Under the pieces are notes generated by a model. It had not been told where the DNA came from, searched no databases, and worked only from the letters and a program-made list of their open reading frames with translations. Shown here piece by piece: positions 40,305 through 50,825 of a stretch of 64,000 nucleotides of DNA. Source of the DNA: an uncultured Pseudomonadota bacterium (GTDB taxonomy: Bacteria; Myxococcota_A; UBA796; SXON01); the NCBI GenBank assembly GCA_903885375.1, contig CAISIK010000219.1:1-64000 (forward strand), given 5' to 3'. A program made the position numbers and the translations under genes. Position 1 is the first letter of the stretch. Every line of letters starts with the position of its first letter.

Positions 40305-43300
40305 TCAGAACCGGAACTTGCGGTACGAGGAGATGGCCGTGACCCCGTGATCGCCCGTCTCCACGGAGAGGTACCAGCGGTAGGGCAACGCCAGCTCCAC
40401 CTGGACGGAGAAGCTGTTTTCGGTGGTGGGGTCGGCGAGCGGATCGTAGGCGGTCGTGAGGAAGAGGTTGCGCCCGAGCGCCACGCTCACGCGTGTGGAG
40501 CCGGTGGTGTCGAGCTCGAGGCTCTCGAGCTGGAACAGGGTCTGCCCGGTGGAGGCGAGGTCATCGGCGAGCATCCCGGCCACGAGGCCGAGCAGCGCGT
40601 CCTGGCTGGCGGCGTCGGCATCGGCATCGCCGGGGCAACTGCCCAGCACGAGGGCGCGGAGGATGGCGTCCTGGTCGGTGAGCTCGCCCTCGCCGGAGAA
40701 CGCGAGCTCCGGCGCGCCCGGAACGCCGCTGATGGCCACGCGCACGAGCGAGGCCTCGCCGTCGCAGTTCACGCTGTAGTCGGCGGTGAGGTCGAGGATG
40801 GGGCGGGCGAGGTCGGCGCCGGTGAAGGCGATGGTCCCGCCGGTGAGGTCGAATGGTCGCCCGAGGATGTCGGCCGTGCCGCGCGTCGTCTCCAGCTCGC
40901 CGGTGAGCCGCAGCACGCCGCCCTTGTGGGTGAGGTCCACCTCGCCATCGAGCTCCGCATCCACCCGGACGGTGCTCAGCGAGCGCGCGAGGTCGCCGTA
41001 GGCGCCCTGGAGCGGCAGCGATGCCGAGATCCGCATGTGCCGAGCGAGGTTCACGTGCACCTTCGGGCGCACCGTGAATGCGGGCGCCATCGCGGCCTCC
41101 GGCGCCTCCACCGCCTGCTCCGCGCCGCCCCGGAGGATGTGGATGTCGGGGTGGAGCCCGCGTTCGCCGTCGGCGGCGAAGAAGCGGGAGGGGAAGTTGA
41201 GGAAACCTTCATCCACCTCCAGCCGCCCGGCCACGTCCAGCGCCCGGTCCTTGCCCGAGACCTCCAGCTCGCCGGAAACCTGCACGGCCCGGTCGGCGCG
41301 AGCGATGAGCCAGGCGTGCTCGAGCGTCACCCGGCCCTCGACCGCGGCGGGGACGATCCCGTCGAGGGTCACGGAGCCGCTGCCGTGCAGGCCGCTCGTG
41401 GCGCCATCCAGCCGCGGGCGGCCGCTGTTGGTGCGGAGGCTGAACTGATCCACCACGAGGCGCCCTTCCTGGAAGCGCCCGTCGAGGTCCATGTCCTCGA
41501 GGCGAACGCCGAGGGGCACCACGGTGGCGGAGCCGTGTTGCAGCGCGATGCCCACGGCCACGGAAGGGTCCTTCAGGGTGCCGCCCACCTGCCCGCCGAT
41601 CGCGAAGCAGCCGGCGGTCTCCGTCACCGAGGGCACGAAGGCCTCGATGGCGGCGAGGGGGACCCCCGCCCCCGAAAGCTCCAGGGCGAGGCCGGGCCGG
41701 TCGAGCGCGAAGCTGTCGTCGAGCGGCAGGAACCCGCTCAGGCGCAGGCTTCCGGCCGGCTCCCCCTCCTTCCGGGCGCACGACTCGCGCCGTTCGGCGC
41801 CGGCGAGCTCCGCGAACCCGAAGGCGGTGTCCACCTTGTACCCCAGTGGGAGCGGCGTGAGGTCGAGGGTGGCGGGCGCCACGCTCAGCGTTCCCACGCG
41901 CGCCCCAAGCACGTTGATTCCGCCCTGCAGCCGCGGCGACCGGGGGTTGCCGCTCACCACGAAGGCCCCCGCCAGCGCGCCGTCCACGTCGCCCTCGAAG
42001 GGCACCACCCTACGGATGGTGGCGATGGGCAGCTGTTTGAGCACGATCGCGCCGCCGAGGCCGCTCAGGAGCGCATCCACCTCGGGGAGGGCCTCGCCGT
42101 GCGTGAGCCGGCGAACCACCCGCGGGGTGTCCACCCGCACGCCGAGGTTCGCCTCCATCCGCGACTGGAACGACTGGTTGAGCACGACGCGCGCCTTCGC
42201 CACCCCGTCGGTCAGGCCCCCTTCCAGCCACACCCGCGCGGTGGGCCCGTCGGTGGCGAGCGGGAGGTCGGCCGAGGCGGTGAGGCCGAGCACCGGCGCG
42301 AGGAGCGAGCCCGAGAGCCGCAGCTCGGCGCTCAGCCGCGCTTCGGGCAGCTTCCGGCCGGCGAGCAGCTCGGCGAGCGGGGCGGTGTCGGTGGGGGCGA
42401 GCACCACACGGGCCTCCACCGCGCCGGACTCCTCCCACCGCACGCCCTCCGCGCCGAGCTGGACCGGCAGCGTGGCGGTGATGCTCAGGTGCTCGGCGGT
42501 GGCGCCGCCCACCTCGCCGGTGAGCGCGGCCCGCGAGCCGTCGCCCTCGAACGCGAGGTTGGCGCTCAGCCCATCCACCTGCCCGGGGAGCACGAACCCG
42601 GCGAGGCGCAGGTCGCCCTCCCAGTGGGGGGCCGTGAGGGTGCCGACGAGGCCGAGGTGCGTGTGCACGATCCCCTGCCACCCCGGGAGCTTGCCGGGGA
42701 GCGCGGTGTCCACGTCGTGGAGGTCGAGGCCTTCGATCGCCACCACGAGGGTGTCGTGGGTGCGCTTGTTGATGCCGCCCGTGGCGCCGAGGCGGGCCTC
42801 GCCGAGGCGGAGATGCAGGTCGGCGTCGGCGAGGCCATCGTCGAGGATGCGCACCGTCTGCACGCCCTCCGCGACGAGGCCGAGGCCGGGGGCGACCTCC
42901 GCGCGGAGGGCATCGAGGCGAAGGAGCCGGTCCTCGAGGCGGAACGCGCCCTCGGCGAAGGCGACCTCCGCGTCGGGGTTGGCGAGGCGGAGCGCGAAGG
43001 TGGCGGAGTCGCCCAGCTCCACCGTCCCGTGCGCGGTGGCGGCGCGGCGGTCTCCGTACTGGAGCGAGGTGGCGTCGAAGGTGGCGGCGCCCGATGCGGC
43101 GCGGCCGTCCCACCCCACCTTCACGTCGGCGTCGAGGGTGGCCGTCGAAAACCCGCGGTAGTTCAGGTTGGCAGCGGCGAGCTTGCCGGCCACCGCTACG
43201 GAGGTGCGCTCCCCCCAGCCCACCTCGACCTCGCCGGCGAACCGGGCTGCGCCCCCCGCCTTGAAGCGCGCGAGCGTGCCATTGGCGCGGTGCACGGTGA

Positions 43301-44537
43301 GGGTGGCGCGCCGGCCCACGAGGTCCACCTCGCCGGAGAGCGAGGCGTCGGCGCCGTACCCGCCGGCGTCGAGGTGGTCGAGGCGGAGGACGCCGTGGTC
43401 GAGGTGGACGGGGCCCCGGGCCGAGAGGGCCTCGCCGCGAAGCGTAAGGGCGGCGTCGAGCGTGCCGTCGAGCGAGAGGTCGTCGGGCCAGGTCCAGCCG
43501 TGGCCGGTGGCGTCGAGCTCGCCCGCGAAGCGCAGCGGCTCGAGCGAAGGCATCACCGGGAGCGTGTCGAACCCGGTCGACTGCACCTTGAGCGACCAGG
43601 TTCGTTCGGTTGGCACGACGGAGGCGCTCACCACGAGCGGCCCCCCGGCGGACTGGACGTCGAGGGCGACGACCGGCTCGTGCAGCGTGCCGGACACCTT
43701 GCCGGTGATGTCCAGCGGGGTGGTGACGGGAACGCTGGCCACGGCCGGCACGAACCCGGTGAGGGCGGGGAAGTCGAGGTGGAGGGCGTCGAGATCGATG
43801 GCGAGCCGATCGTCGGCGAGGGCACCGTGTAGCAACACGCGGTTTTCGCCGCCCCCCTCGACCGCGCGCAGCAGCAGCGTGGTGGGCTCCAGCACCGTGC
43901 GCTCCGGCGACCACGCGCCGGCACCGACGAGCTCCACAGGCCCGCCGGCCGCGGTGGCGCGCAGCACGAGGCGGGTCCACGACACCTGCTTCTTGCGGGC
44001 GGTGACCGATGCGCTCAGCTGCACCGCTTCCAGCGTCTGGCCGCTCACGCTCAGCCGGCCCGACAGCGCGAGCTCCTCCACCAGCACGTCGATCGGCAGG
44101 CCGGCCCAGGGCGCGGACGGCACGGTCGGGTCGGAGGGCCACATGCGCCCGAACACGGCCGGGTCGTCGAGCTGCACGTCGAGGCCCTCCACGCGGAGCG
44201 ACCGCACGGGCGCCACCCGTCCCAAGAGCGACTGGAGCGCCACGTCGGCATCGAGCCGGCCCACCCGGATCAGCGCCACGCCTTCCGGGTCGCGCACCAC
44301 GAGGTCCTCCACGGCCACCCGATCCCAGACGTCCGTACGGAGCCGGCCCACCTCGATCCGGCCGGCGGTGGGCTGCAAGAGCGGCAGCACCTGGCCGAGC
44401 AGCCAGTCGTTGCCGGCCTCCGTGCGGAGCCACAGCCACGCGAGGCCGGTCACCGCCACGGCCGCGAGCGCGGTTCCGGGGATGAGCCACACGAAGAAGC
44501 GGGCCACGCCGCGACCGAACCGCCCGAGGCGCCCCAT
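40305..44537 (-). CDS. tamB: TamB-like inner-membrane/periplasm-spanning protein
   Basis: 1410 residues. One N-terminal membrane helix (RFFVWLIPGTALAAVAVTGL), then more than 1200 residues of repetitive beta strands in which short aliphatic strands alternate with Gly/Asp turns. The closing domain (STRVSVALGRNLFLTTAYDP ... NSFSVQVELALPYRWYLSVE) is the conserved DUF490 end of TamB. TamB-family proteins form long hydrophobic grooves that carry phospholipids towards the outer membrane and work with the Omp85 protein TamA. The ATG shares one base with the stop of the upstream Omp85 gene (TGATG), so the two are coupled. E. coli TamB is 1259 residues. No break was seen. Confidence 0.9.
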   Translation of the reverse strand: MGRLGRFGRGVARFFVWLIPGTALAAVAVTGLAWLWLRTEAGNDWLLGQVLPLLQPTAGRIEVGRLRTDVWDRVAVEDLVVRDPEGVALIRVGRLDADVALQSLLGRVAPVRSLRVEGLDVQLDDPAVFGRMWPSDPTVPSAPWAGLPIDVLVEELALSGRLSVSGQTLEAVQLSASVTARKKQVSWTRLVLRATAAGGPVELVGAGAWSPERTVLEPTTLLLRAVEGGGENRVLLHGALADDRLAIDLDALHLDFPALTGFVPAVASVPVTTPLDITGKVSGTLHEPVVALDVQSAGGPLVVSASVVPTERTWSLKVQSTGFDTLPVMPSLEPLRFAGELDATGHGWTWPDDLSLDGTLDAALTLRGEALSARGPVHLDHGVLRLDHLDAGGYGADASLSGEVDLVGRRATLTVHRANGTLARFKAGGAARFAGEVEVGWGERTSVAVAGKLAAANLNYRGFSTATLDADVKVGWDGRAASGAATFDATSLQYGDRRAATAHGTVELGDSATFALRLANPDAEVAFAEGAFRLEDRLLRLDALRAEVAPGLGLVAEGVQTVRILDDGLADADLHLRLGEARLGATGGINKRTHDTLVVAIEGLDLHDVDTALPGKLPGWQGIVHTHLGLVGTLTAPHWEGDLRLAGFVLPGQVDGLSANLAFEGDGSRAALTGEVGGATAEHLSITATLPVQLGAEGVRWEESGAVEARVVLAPTDTAPLAELLAGRKLPEARLSAELRLSGSLLAPVLGLTASADLPLATDGPTARVWLEGGLTDGVAKARVVLNQSFQSRMEANLGVRVDTPRVVRRLTHGEALPEVDALLSGLGGAIVLKQLPIATIRRVVPFEGDVDGALAGAFVVSGNPRSPRLQGGINVLGARVGTLSVAPATLDLTPLPLGYKVDTAFGFAELAGAERRESCARKEGEPAGSLRLSGFLPLDDSFALDRPGLALELSGAGVPLAAIEAFVPSVTETAGCFAIGGQVGGTLKDPSVAVGIALQHGSATVVPLGVRLEDMDLDGRFQEGRLVVDQFSLRTNSGRPRLDGATSGLHGSGSVTLDGIVPAAVEGRVTLEHAWLIARADRAVQVSGELEVSGKDRALDVAGRLEVDEGFLNFPSRFFAADGERGLHPDIHILRGGAEQAVEAPEAAMAPAFTVRPKVHVNLARHMRISASLPLQGAYGDLARSLSTVRVDAELDGEVDLTHKGGVLRLTGELETTRGTADILGRPFDLTGGTIAFTGADLARPILDLTADYSVNCDGEASLVRVAISGVPGAPELAFSGEGELTDQDAILRALVLGSCPGDADADAASQDALLGLVAGMLADDLASTGQTLFQLESLELDTTGSTRVSVALGRNLFLTTAYDPLADPTTENSFSVQVELALPYRWYLSVETGDHGVTAISSYRKFRF

Positions 44538-46588
44538 CAGAACGCCTCGCCGATGCCGAAGTGGAAGGCGTAGCCGGGCTCGTCGGCGAAATAGTCGTCG
44601 GGCACGGGCACCCAGCCGAAGTCGAGCCGGATCGGGCCGATGGGCGAGCGGTAGCGGAGGCCCACGCCCACGGTCCACTGCAACCCCGCGGGGTTCACGT
44701 TGGGCAGCGCGTTCCACACGCGGCCGGTGTCGACGAAGAGGGCGAGCCGGAGGTTGAAGGGCAGGTCCTGGCGCAGCTCCGCGTTCGCGAACGCGGAGAG
44801 CACGCCGCCCACGCCTTCGATCGTCACGTCGGAGATGCCGTCGCCGTCGGTGTCGCCGCCGCAGAGCATGGCGCCCGACTCGGGGTCGGTGTTGATCTTG
44901 CCGTCGAGGTAGCAGAGGTGCGGACCGAGGCGCCCCTCCGGCCACCCGCGAACCGTGGTGCTGCCCCCGAGGTACAGGGCCTCGTCGATGTCGATGCCCT
45001 TGTCGGGATCGTAGGGGAGCGCGATGCCCCCGCCGATGCGCCCGGCGAGCACGGTGTGGGGCTCACCCCGGCCGAAGCGGATGGAGCGATAGGCGCGCAC
45101 CTCGCTGAGCGCGCGGAAGAAGTCGAGGTCGCCGCCGAGGGGCCCGCCCGCCTCGGTGAGCACGAGGGAGAGGTAGTAGTTCCGGGTGGGTGCGAGCTTG
45201 TCGTCGCGGGCATCCCACACCATCGACTGCTCCACGGCGGAGAGGAGGTTCTCGGCGGAGATGGTGGAGGAGAGGCGGGTCTTGCGGATCTGGGCGAGGT
45301 CGCTGAAGTCGAAGTAGCGGTGGTACTTGAGGCGGTAGCTGAGCGAAACGCTGATGCGATCGTCGGGAGTCCAGGTGAGGCCCGGTTGCGCTTCGGCCTC
45401 GAACTCCCGGTAGCTGGGGAGCCGGTCGAACCGGACGCCCGTGGAGGTGGTGAGCGCGATGTGGTCGCCGAGGATCGCGGGGACCGTGAAGGACTGGTGG
45501 ACATCACCCACGGGGGTGAGGGTGTCGGTGATCTGCCCGCCCAGGTCGGAGGGCTGCGACACGTCCACCGCGGTCGCCACGCCGCCGGTGGCCTCCACCT
45601 CCCAGCGCCAGAGGCGCTTGAGGGCGTCGTCGTCCTGGTAGATCGCGGCGAGCGCGATCTCCTGGGTGTTGGTCTGCACGTCGAGCCGGGGGCCGAGCGC
45701 CAGCTGGCGGCTGGGCCGGCGGCTGAGGCGGATCTCGATGGGCACTTCGCGCGACTCGGGGTTGGAGAGGTCGGGCACCACCTCCACGAGCGAGTACACA
45801 CCGAGGCCGTAGAGGCGCTGACGCGCGGCGAGGAGCTTGCTCGCGCGGAAGCCCTCGCCCTCCACGAGCGCCGCTTCGAGCCGCAGCCGCCTCAGGAACT
45901 GTTTCGCCTCGCCCGTGAACCGGATGGCGCCCACGACGCACGGGCGGCCGGGAACCACGGTGTAGCGGATCACGGCCTCGTGCAGCTCGGGGCGCACATC
46001 CACGCTGCCCGTCACCTGCGCGTAGGCGTACCCGCGTTCGCGCAGGCGAGCCTGGATGCTCTCCAGCCCGGCGGTGTAGCCCTCGAGGCTGAAGACGTCG
46101 CCCTTGCCCATGCCCAACAGCTTGTGCACGCTGTCGCGAAGTGGCCGGGACAGGGATTCGAGACCGGTGATCTCCGCGGGGCCCACCAGGCGGGTGGGCT
46201 CGCCACGAACGATGTGCCCCACGAGGTCGACTCCCTTCGCCCCGGCCGGGCCCGGCCGCAAGCGCGGGATGCGCTCCCAGCGTTCGAAACGGGCATCGAA
46301 CCAGCCGTGGTGGGCGTACCAGGTCTCGATCCGCCGGGCATCCTCGGCGAGCACCGTGTCGTCGACGAGGCCGATGTCGCCGACATAACCGAACGCGTCG
46401 ATGCGGCCGGGGAGGTCGATCAGCCGGCGGGAGGGGCGGGTGTCGATGGTGTCGGCGAGCACGCTCGTGCCGTCGGAGGCGAAGGGGCCCCAACCGTTGC
46501 CTTCGAAGCGGATGTCTTCCACCACCGTCTGCCCGAGCGGAATGGCCGGCTTCGGGCAGCCAGCGAGCAGCAGGAGGATGGCGAACAC
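44537..46588 (-). CDS. Lipidated Omp85 protein (TamL-like), partner of TamB
   Basis: 683 residues from the GTG at 46588. POTRA-type repeats fill the N-terminal 300 residues (for example VVEDIRFEGNGWGPF and VVGAIRFTGEAKQFLRRLRL). A C-terminal 16-strand barrel follows, with the Omp85 hallmark LGGSTTVRGWPEGRLG near residue 550 and a final strand ending in FHFGIGEAF. The N-terminus VFAILLLLAGCPKP is a lipobox, so this Omp85 protein would be lipid-anchored, as described for TamL of Bacteroidetes. A TACCGT element 7 nt before the GTG supports this start. A longer TTG start at 46648 exists but would put a non-signal sequence in front. The gene is divergent from an RND efflux operon. Confidence 0.82.
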   Translation of the reverse strand: MFAILLLLAGCPKPAIPLGQTVVEDIRFEGNGWGPFASDGTSVLADTIDTRPSRRLIDLPGRIDAFGYVGDIGLVDDTVLAEDARRIETWYAHHGWFDARFERWERIPRLRPGPAGAKGVDLVGHIVRGEPTRLVGPAEITGLESLSRPLRDSVHKLLGMGKGDVFSLEGYTAGLESIQARLRERGYAYAQVTGSVDVRPELHEAVIRYTVVPGRPCVVGAIRFTGEAKQFLRRLRLEAALVEGEGFRASKLLAARQRLYGLGVYSLVEVVPDLSNPESREVPIEIRLSRRPSRQLALGPRLDVQTNTQEIALAAIYQDDDALKRLWRWEVEATGGVATAVDVSQPSDLGGQITDTLTPVGDVHQSFTVPAILGDHIALTTSTGVRFDRLPSYREFEAEAQPGLTWTPDDRISVSLSYRLKYHRYFDFSDLAQIRKTRLSSTISAENLLSAVEQSMVWDARDDKLAPTRNYYLSLVLTEAGGPLGGDLDFFRALSEVRAYRSIRFGRGEPHTVLAGRIGGGIALPYDPDKGIDIDEALYLGGSTTVRGWPEGRLGPHLCYLDGKINTDPESGAMLCGGDTDGDGISDVTIEGVGGVLSAFANAELRQDLPFNLRLALFVDTGRVWNALPNVNPAGLQWTVGVGLRYRSPIGPIRLDFGWVPVPDDYFADEPGYAFHFGIGEAF

Positions 46589-46595
46589 GGGTTTG

Positions 46596-46601
46596 ACGGT
46601 A
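46596..46601 (-). promoter_or_regulatory. TANNNT element 7 nt before the TamL-like gene
   Basis: On the minus strand TACCGT, seven bases, GTG at 46588; the only AAGGAG nearby (46615-46620) is too far away to serve it. This placement favours the 46588 start. Confidence 0.4.
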
Positions 46602-46656
46602 TCGGTACGCGGCGCTCCTTGCCATTCCACTGACGCTCGTTTAGCCAATGCGCCCC

Positions 46657-47712
46657 ATGTTGCAGGTCCGTTCCGCGTCCGTCCTCCTTCTGGCTGTGAT
46701 GACGTCGGGGTGCGGGCGGGAGGCTGCGGCCCCTCCGGCTGCCTCCGCGGCGGTGGCCGATCTCAAGCGCGTGGCGGTGGCCGAAGCGGCGTGGACGCCC
46801 GAGATCACCTTCGATGGCACCCTCGAGCCGGTGGCCAGCGTGCAGCTCGGCTTCGATGTGCCCGGTCGCATCGAGCGGCTCGTGGTGCAGCGGGGCGCGT
46901 CGGTGGGTGCCGGCGAGGCGGTGGCCACGCTCGACGATGCGATGGCCCGCGCGCAGTCTGCCCAGGCCGAGGCCGCCGTGCGTGGCGCCGAGGCGCAGCT
47001 CGCGGCCGGCGAGGCGGGGTTCCTCCGCGCGCAGAGCCTGAAGGCGGCCGGGGGGCTCTCCGAGCAGCAGTTCAAGGATGCCGAAGCGGCCGTGCTCGCC
47101 GGGCGGGCCGGGGTCGAGCAGGCCCGCGCCGCCGCGCTGCTCGCGCGCACGCACCTCCAGAACCACACCCTACGCGCCCCCATCACCGGCACGCTCACCA
47201 ACGGCCCCGACAACGCCGGCATGATGGTGGGCGCGGGCACGCCGCTCTTCCTGCTGGAGGACCTCTCGGCGCTCCAGATTCGCGGCAGCGTGTCCGAGTC
47301 GGACACCTGGATTCGTGAGGGCATGCCCGTCACCGTTTCGGCCGGCTCCCCGGGCAGCGATGCGAAGGTGGAGGCCAAGGTCACCCGGGTGATCCCCGCG
47401 CTCGACCCGGCCACCCGCCGCCTCCCGGTAGAGGTTCGCCTCGAAGGGGCTCCTCCCGGCTTCCTCGCCCACGGCTACGCCCGCGCCACCATCCGTGCCT
47501 CCGAGCCGGTCACCGTCTTCTCCGTGCCGCGCGCGGCCATCGTGGCCCGCCCCGACTTCTCGGTGGTCGTGGCCCGCGAGGGTGGGCGCTACGAGCGCGT
47601 GTCCGTCGAGGTGGTGGAGGAGCGCGGCGAAGAGCGCCTCGTGCGCGGCCACCTCGTGATGGGCGACCAGGTGGTGCTGTACCCCCCCAGCGGGCTGGGC
47701 GGCGAGGGATGA
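46657..47712 (+). CDS. RND efflux periplasmic adaptor lipoprotein
   Basis: 351 residues from ATG 46657 (an ATG at 46648 is also possible). Lipoprotein signal ending MTSGC. The order is that of membrane-fusion adaptors of the AcrA/MexA type: a first lipoyl half (PGRIERLVVQRGASVGAGEAVATLDD), a long coiled-coil hairpin (AVRGAEAQLAAGEAGFLRAQ ... EQARAAALLARTHLQ), the second lipoyl half (NHTLRAPITGTLTNGP), a beta-barrel and membrane-proximal domain. Adaptors link the inner-membrane pump to an outer-membrane channel. TAGCCA 9 nt before 46657 may be a -10 element. The gene overlaps the pump gene as ATGA. No outer-membrane channel gene lies nearby. Confidence 0.9.
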   Translation: MLQVRSASVLLLAVMTSGCGREAAAPPAASAAVADLKRVAVAEAAWTPEITFDGTLEPVASVQLGFDVPGRIERLVVQRGASVGAGEAVATLDDAMARAQSAQAEAAVRGAEAQLAAGEAGFLRAQSLKAAGGLSEQQFKDAEAAVLAGRAGVEQARAAALLARTHLQNHTLRAPITGTLTNGPDNAGMMVGAGTPLFLLEDLSALQIRGSVSESDTWIREGMPVTVSAGSPGSDAKVEAKVTRVIPALDPATRRLPVEVRLEGAPPGFLAHGYARATIRASEPVTVFSVPRAAIVARPDFSVVVAREGGRYERVSVEVVEERGEERLVRGHLVMGDQVVLYPPSGLGGEG

Positions 47713-50700
47713 GCGCCGAGGGCGGCGGCGGCCTCGGGCTGTCCGATGTGGCGATCAACCGGCCGGTCTTCACGGCGATGCTCTCGCTGGCGATCGTGGT
47801 GCTCGGGCTCCTCGGCTATTCCAAGCTCGCGACCGACCTCTACCCGCCGGTGAACTTCCCGTTCCTGCTGGTGCAGACGGTGTACCCGGGCGCCTCGCCC
47901 ACCGACATCGAGCGCGACGTCACCGACCCGCTCGAGGATGCCGTGGGCGGCATCAGCGGCATCCAGAAGCTGCAGAGCTTCTCCCGCGATTCGGTCTCGC
48001 TGCTCATGATCCAGTTCGATCTGGGCACCGACATCGACGAGGCCACCAACACCGTCCGCGACCGCGTGGGGGCCGCCGCGCAGCGCCTCCCCGACGCGGC
48101 CGACGCGCCGCTCCTCCGCCAGATCGACATCGGCGCCCTCCCGGTGGTGGTCATCGCCGTCACCAGCGAAGGCACGGTGAACGACACCCGCCAGCTTGCC
48201 GAGGATCGCCTCAAGCCGCTGCTCGAGCAGGTGGAAGGCGTGGGGTCGGTGAACATCGTCGGAGGCCAGCGGCGCGAGGTGCAGGTCGACCTCGACCTCG
48301 ACAAGCTCACCGCCCTCGGCGTGAACCCGCGGCAGGTGGCCGAGCGGATCGGCTACGAAAACCTGTCCGTTCCAGTCGGGCAGTTCCGCAGCAGCGACTA
48401 CTCCATCGGCGTGCGCGCCACGGGCCAGTTCAAGTCGGTGGCCGACCTCGGCACGGCGGTGGTGCACAACACGAACGACGGCCGCACCGTGCGGCTCAGC
48501 GAAGTGGCCGCCGTGGTCGATGGCTTCACCCGCCCCGACCGCTACGTGCGCAACAACCTCCAGGACGCCGTCACCGTCGAGATCGTGAAGAAGTCTGCGG
48601 CCAACACGGTGGCGGTGTCGCACAAGGTGCAGGCCGTGCTCGCCGATGCCGTGCCCCGTATCGGCTCCGGGGCCGCCTACGAGATCATCGCCGACCAGGC
48701 CACCGAGGTGGAGGCCAACGCCCACGAGGTGTGGATCGCCATCTACTACGGCGGCGCGATGGCGATCCTCGTCATCCTGTTCTTCCTCCTGGACTGGCGC
48801 GGCACGCTCATCAGCGCGCTCGCCCTCCCCACCTCCATCATCGGCACCTTCGCGATGATGCAGCTCATGGGCTTCTCGCTCAACACCATGACGCTCATGG
48901 GCATGAGCCTCGCCATCGGCCTCCTCATCGACGATGCCGTGGTCGTTCGTGAAGCCATCAACCGCCGGCTGGAGCTCGGGGAGGACCCGAAGACCGCTGC
49001 CTCGCGGGGCACCGCCGAAATCTCCCTCGCGGTGCTCGCCACCACGCTCTCGCTCGTGGCGGTGTTCGTGCCCGTGGCCTTCATGAGCGGCATGGTGGGG
49101 CAGTTCTTCAAGCAGTTCGGCCTGACCATCTCGGTGGCGGTGCTGCTCTCGCTGTTTGTGGCCTTCACGCTCGACCCGATGCTGAGCGCGCGCTTCTCCG
49201 TGGCGCATCACGGCGCCCGCACCGGGCTGGCCGGCCGCATCGAACGTTTCCTCGACGGGGTGGACCGCGCCTACCGCGCCATCCTCAACGGCGTGCTCCG
49301 CTACCAGAAGACCACCGCGCTCCTCACCGTGCTGGTGCTGATCGCCACCGCCGGCGTGGCCTACACCCTCCCGGCCGAGTTCGTGCCCAAGCAGGACCGC
49401 GGCGAAATCCTCGGCGACGTGCGCCTGCCCGTCGGCACCTCGCTGCAGGTCACCAACGAGATGGCCCGCGGGGTGGAGGCGGAGCTGCTCGCCCTGCCCG
49501 GCGTGCGTCGCGTCTACACGATCGTGGGCCACGAGGATCAGCCGCACCGCGCGCGCTTCCGCGTGTCCATCGTGCCCAAGGAGGAGCGCGACCGTTCCTT
49601 CGTGGAGTACGGAAACGACGTCCGGACCGTGCTCGGCCACGTTCCCAACGGCGATGCCGCCCTGCAGGAGCCCTCCATGATCGAGGGCCTCGGCGACTGG
49701 CCGCCGTTCATGATCATCGTGCAGGGCCCCTCGGTGGAGGGCGTGCACGAGGCCGGCCGCAAGGTGGAGGCCATGCTCGAGGCCATTCCCGGCACGAGCG
49801 ACGTTCGCCTCACCCAGGAGCCGGGCCGCCCCGAGCTGGTGATCGACGTGGACCGTGGCGTGGCCGCCGATCGCGGAGTGCCCACCGGCCTCGTGGGGAT
49901 CACCGCCCGCTCGCTGGTGGAGGGCAACATCGTGGGGGCGCTCCGCGATGGGGGCCCCGAGGCGGAAATCCGCGTGCGGGCGGCGCCTCGCTTCTCCGCG
50001 AACGTCGAGGCCATCAAGCGGCTGCCGCTGCCCTCGCCGCGCGGAAAGGTCACGCTCGCCGACGTGGCCGAGGTCTCCATGGGCGCCGGAGCCAGCGCGA
50101 TCATGCACCACCAGCGGATGCGGGCCGCCACCATCTGGTCGCAGGTCGCGCCCGGCCACGCGCTCGGGGATGTGCTCACCCAGACCAAGGCCGCGCTCGC
50201 CGCCGACCCGCTCCCCGAGGGCTACACCTGGGAGATCGACGGGCAGGCCCGCGACATGGAGGAGACCGCCGCCGCCATGGGGCTCGCCGTGGGCGTGGCG
50301 TTCATCTTCATCTTCATGGTGCTCGCCTCCCAGTTCGAGAGCCTGCTGCACCCCTTCACCCTGATGCTGTCGGTGCCGCTGGCCATGGTGGGCGCCTTCC
50401 TCGGCCTCGCCATCGGCGGCCACTCCATCTCGATGGGCAGCCAGATCGGCATCATCCTGCTCATGGGGCTCGTCACCAAGAACGCCATCCTGCTCGTGGA
50501 CGGCGCCATCGTGAACCTGCGCGAGGGGATGGACGCCGTCTCGGCCATGGCGGCGGCGGGCCCGCGGCGGCTCCGCCCCATCCTCATGACCTCCTCCGCG
50601 ATGGCGCTGGGCATGCTGCCGGTGGCGCTGGGCACCGGCGTGGGCAGCGAATTCCGCGCCCCGATGGGCGTGGCGGTCATCGGCGGCGTCATCAGCTCCA

Positions 50701-50825
50701 CGGTGCTCACGCTGCTCGTGGTGCCGGTGGGTTTTGTGTGGATGGAGGGCGTCCGCGGCTGGTTCAGTCGCAAGCCGAAGCGCGCGGCGGCCCAGGTGGA
50801 CGACGTGGAGCTCGACGAGCCCTAG
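47709..50825 (+). CDS. RND-family efflux transporter, AcrB/MexB type
   Basis: 1038 residues, the usual length for the hydrophobe/amphiphile exporters. TM1 begins at [18 protein letters not shown]. The periplasmic porter region carries [20 protein letters not shown] and [10 protein letters not shown]4 (about residue 402) has [13 protein letters not shown] with the Asp pair that carries protons. Later helices include [19 protein letters not shown] and [13 protein letters not shown]. These pumps are trimers driven by the proton gradient; likely substrates are drugs, bile-like compounds or lipids, but the sequence does not say which. Start overlaps the adaptor stop (ATGA), so the two are one operon. 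About 440 bp without a gene follow. Confidence 0.93.
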   Translation: MSAEGGGGLGLSDVAINRPVFTAMLSLAIVVLGLLGYSKLATDLYPPVNFPFLLVQTVYPGASPTDIERDVTDPLEDAVGGISGIQKLQSFSRDSVSLLMIQFDLGTDIDEATNTVRDRVGAAAQRLPDAADAPLLRQIDIGALPVVVIAVTSEGTVNDTRQLAEDRLKPLLEQVEGVGSVNIVGGQRREVQVDLDLDKLTALGVNPRQVAERIGYENLSVPVGQFRSSDYSIGVRATGQFKSVADLGTAVVHNTNDGRTVRLSEVAAVVDGFTRPDRYVRNNLQDAVTVEIVKKSAANTVAVSHKVQAVLADAVPRIGSGAAYEIIADQATEVEANAHEVWIAIYYGGAMAILVILFFLLDWRGTLISALALPTSIIGTFAMMQLMGFSLNTMTLMGMSLAIGLLIDDAVVVREAINRRLELGEDPKTAASRGTAEISLAVLATTLSLVAVFVPVAFMSGMVGQFFKQFGLTISVAVLLSLFVAFTLDPMLSARFSVAHHGARTGLAGRIERFLDGVDRAYRAILNGVLRYQKTTALLTVLVLIATAGVAYTLPAEFVPKQDRGEILGDVRLPVGTSLQVTNEMARGVEAELLALPGVRRVYTIVGHEDQPHRARFRVSIVPKEERDRSFVEYGNDVRTVLGHVPNGDAALQEPSMIEGLGDWPPFMIIVQGPSVEGVHEAGRKVEAMLEAIPGTSDVRLTQEPGRPELVIDVDRGVAADRGVPTGLVGITARSLVEGNIVGALRDGGPEAEIRVRAAPRFSANVEAIKRLPLPSPRGKVTLADVAEVSMGAGASAIMHHQRMRAATIWSQVAPGHALGDVLTQTKAALAADPLPEGYTWEIDGQARDMEETAAAMGLAVGVAFIFIFMVLASQFESLLHPFTLMLSVPLAMVGAFLGLAIGGHSISMGSQIGIILLMGLVTKNAILLVDGAIVNLREGMDAVSAMAAAGPRRLRPILMTSSAMALGMLPVALGTGVGSEFRAPMGVAVIGGVISSTVLTLLVVPVGFVWMEGVRGWFSRKPKRAAAQVDDVELDEP

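Noticed and set aside
46648-46650. Using the TTG at 46648 as start of the TamL-like gene
   Set aside because: It would add 20 residues without signal character in front of a clean lipoprotein signal and ignore the TACCGT box 7 nt before the GTG at 46588.
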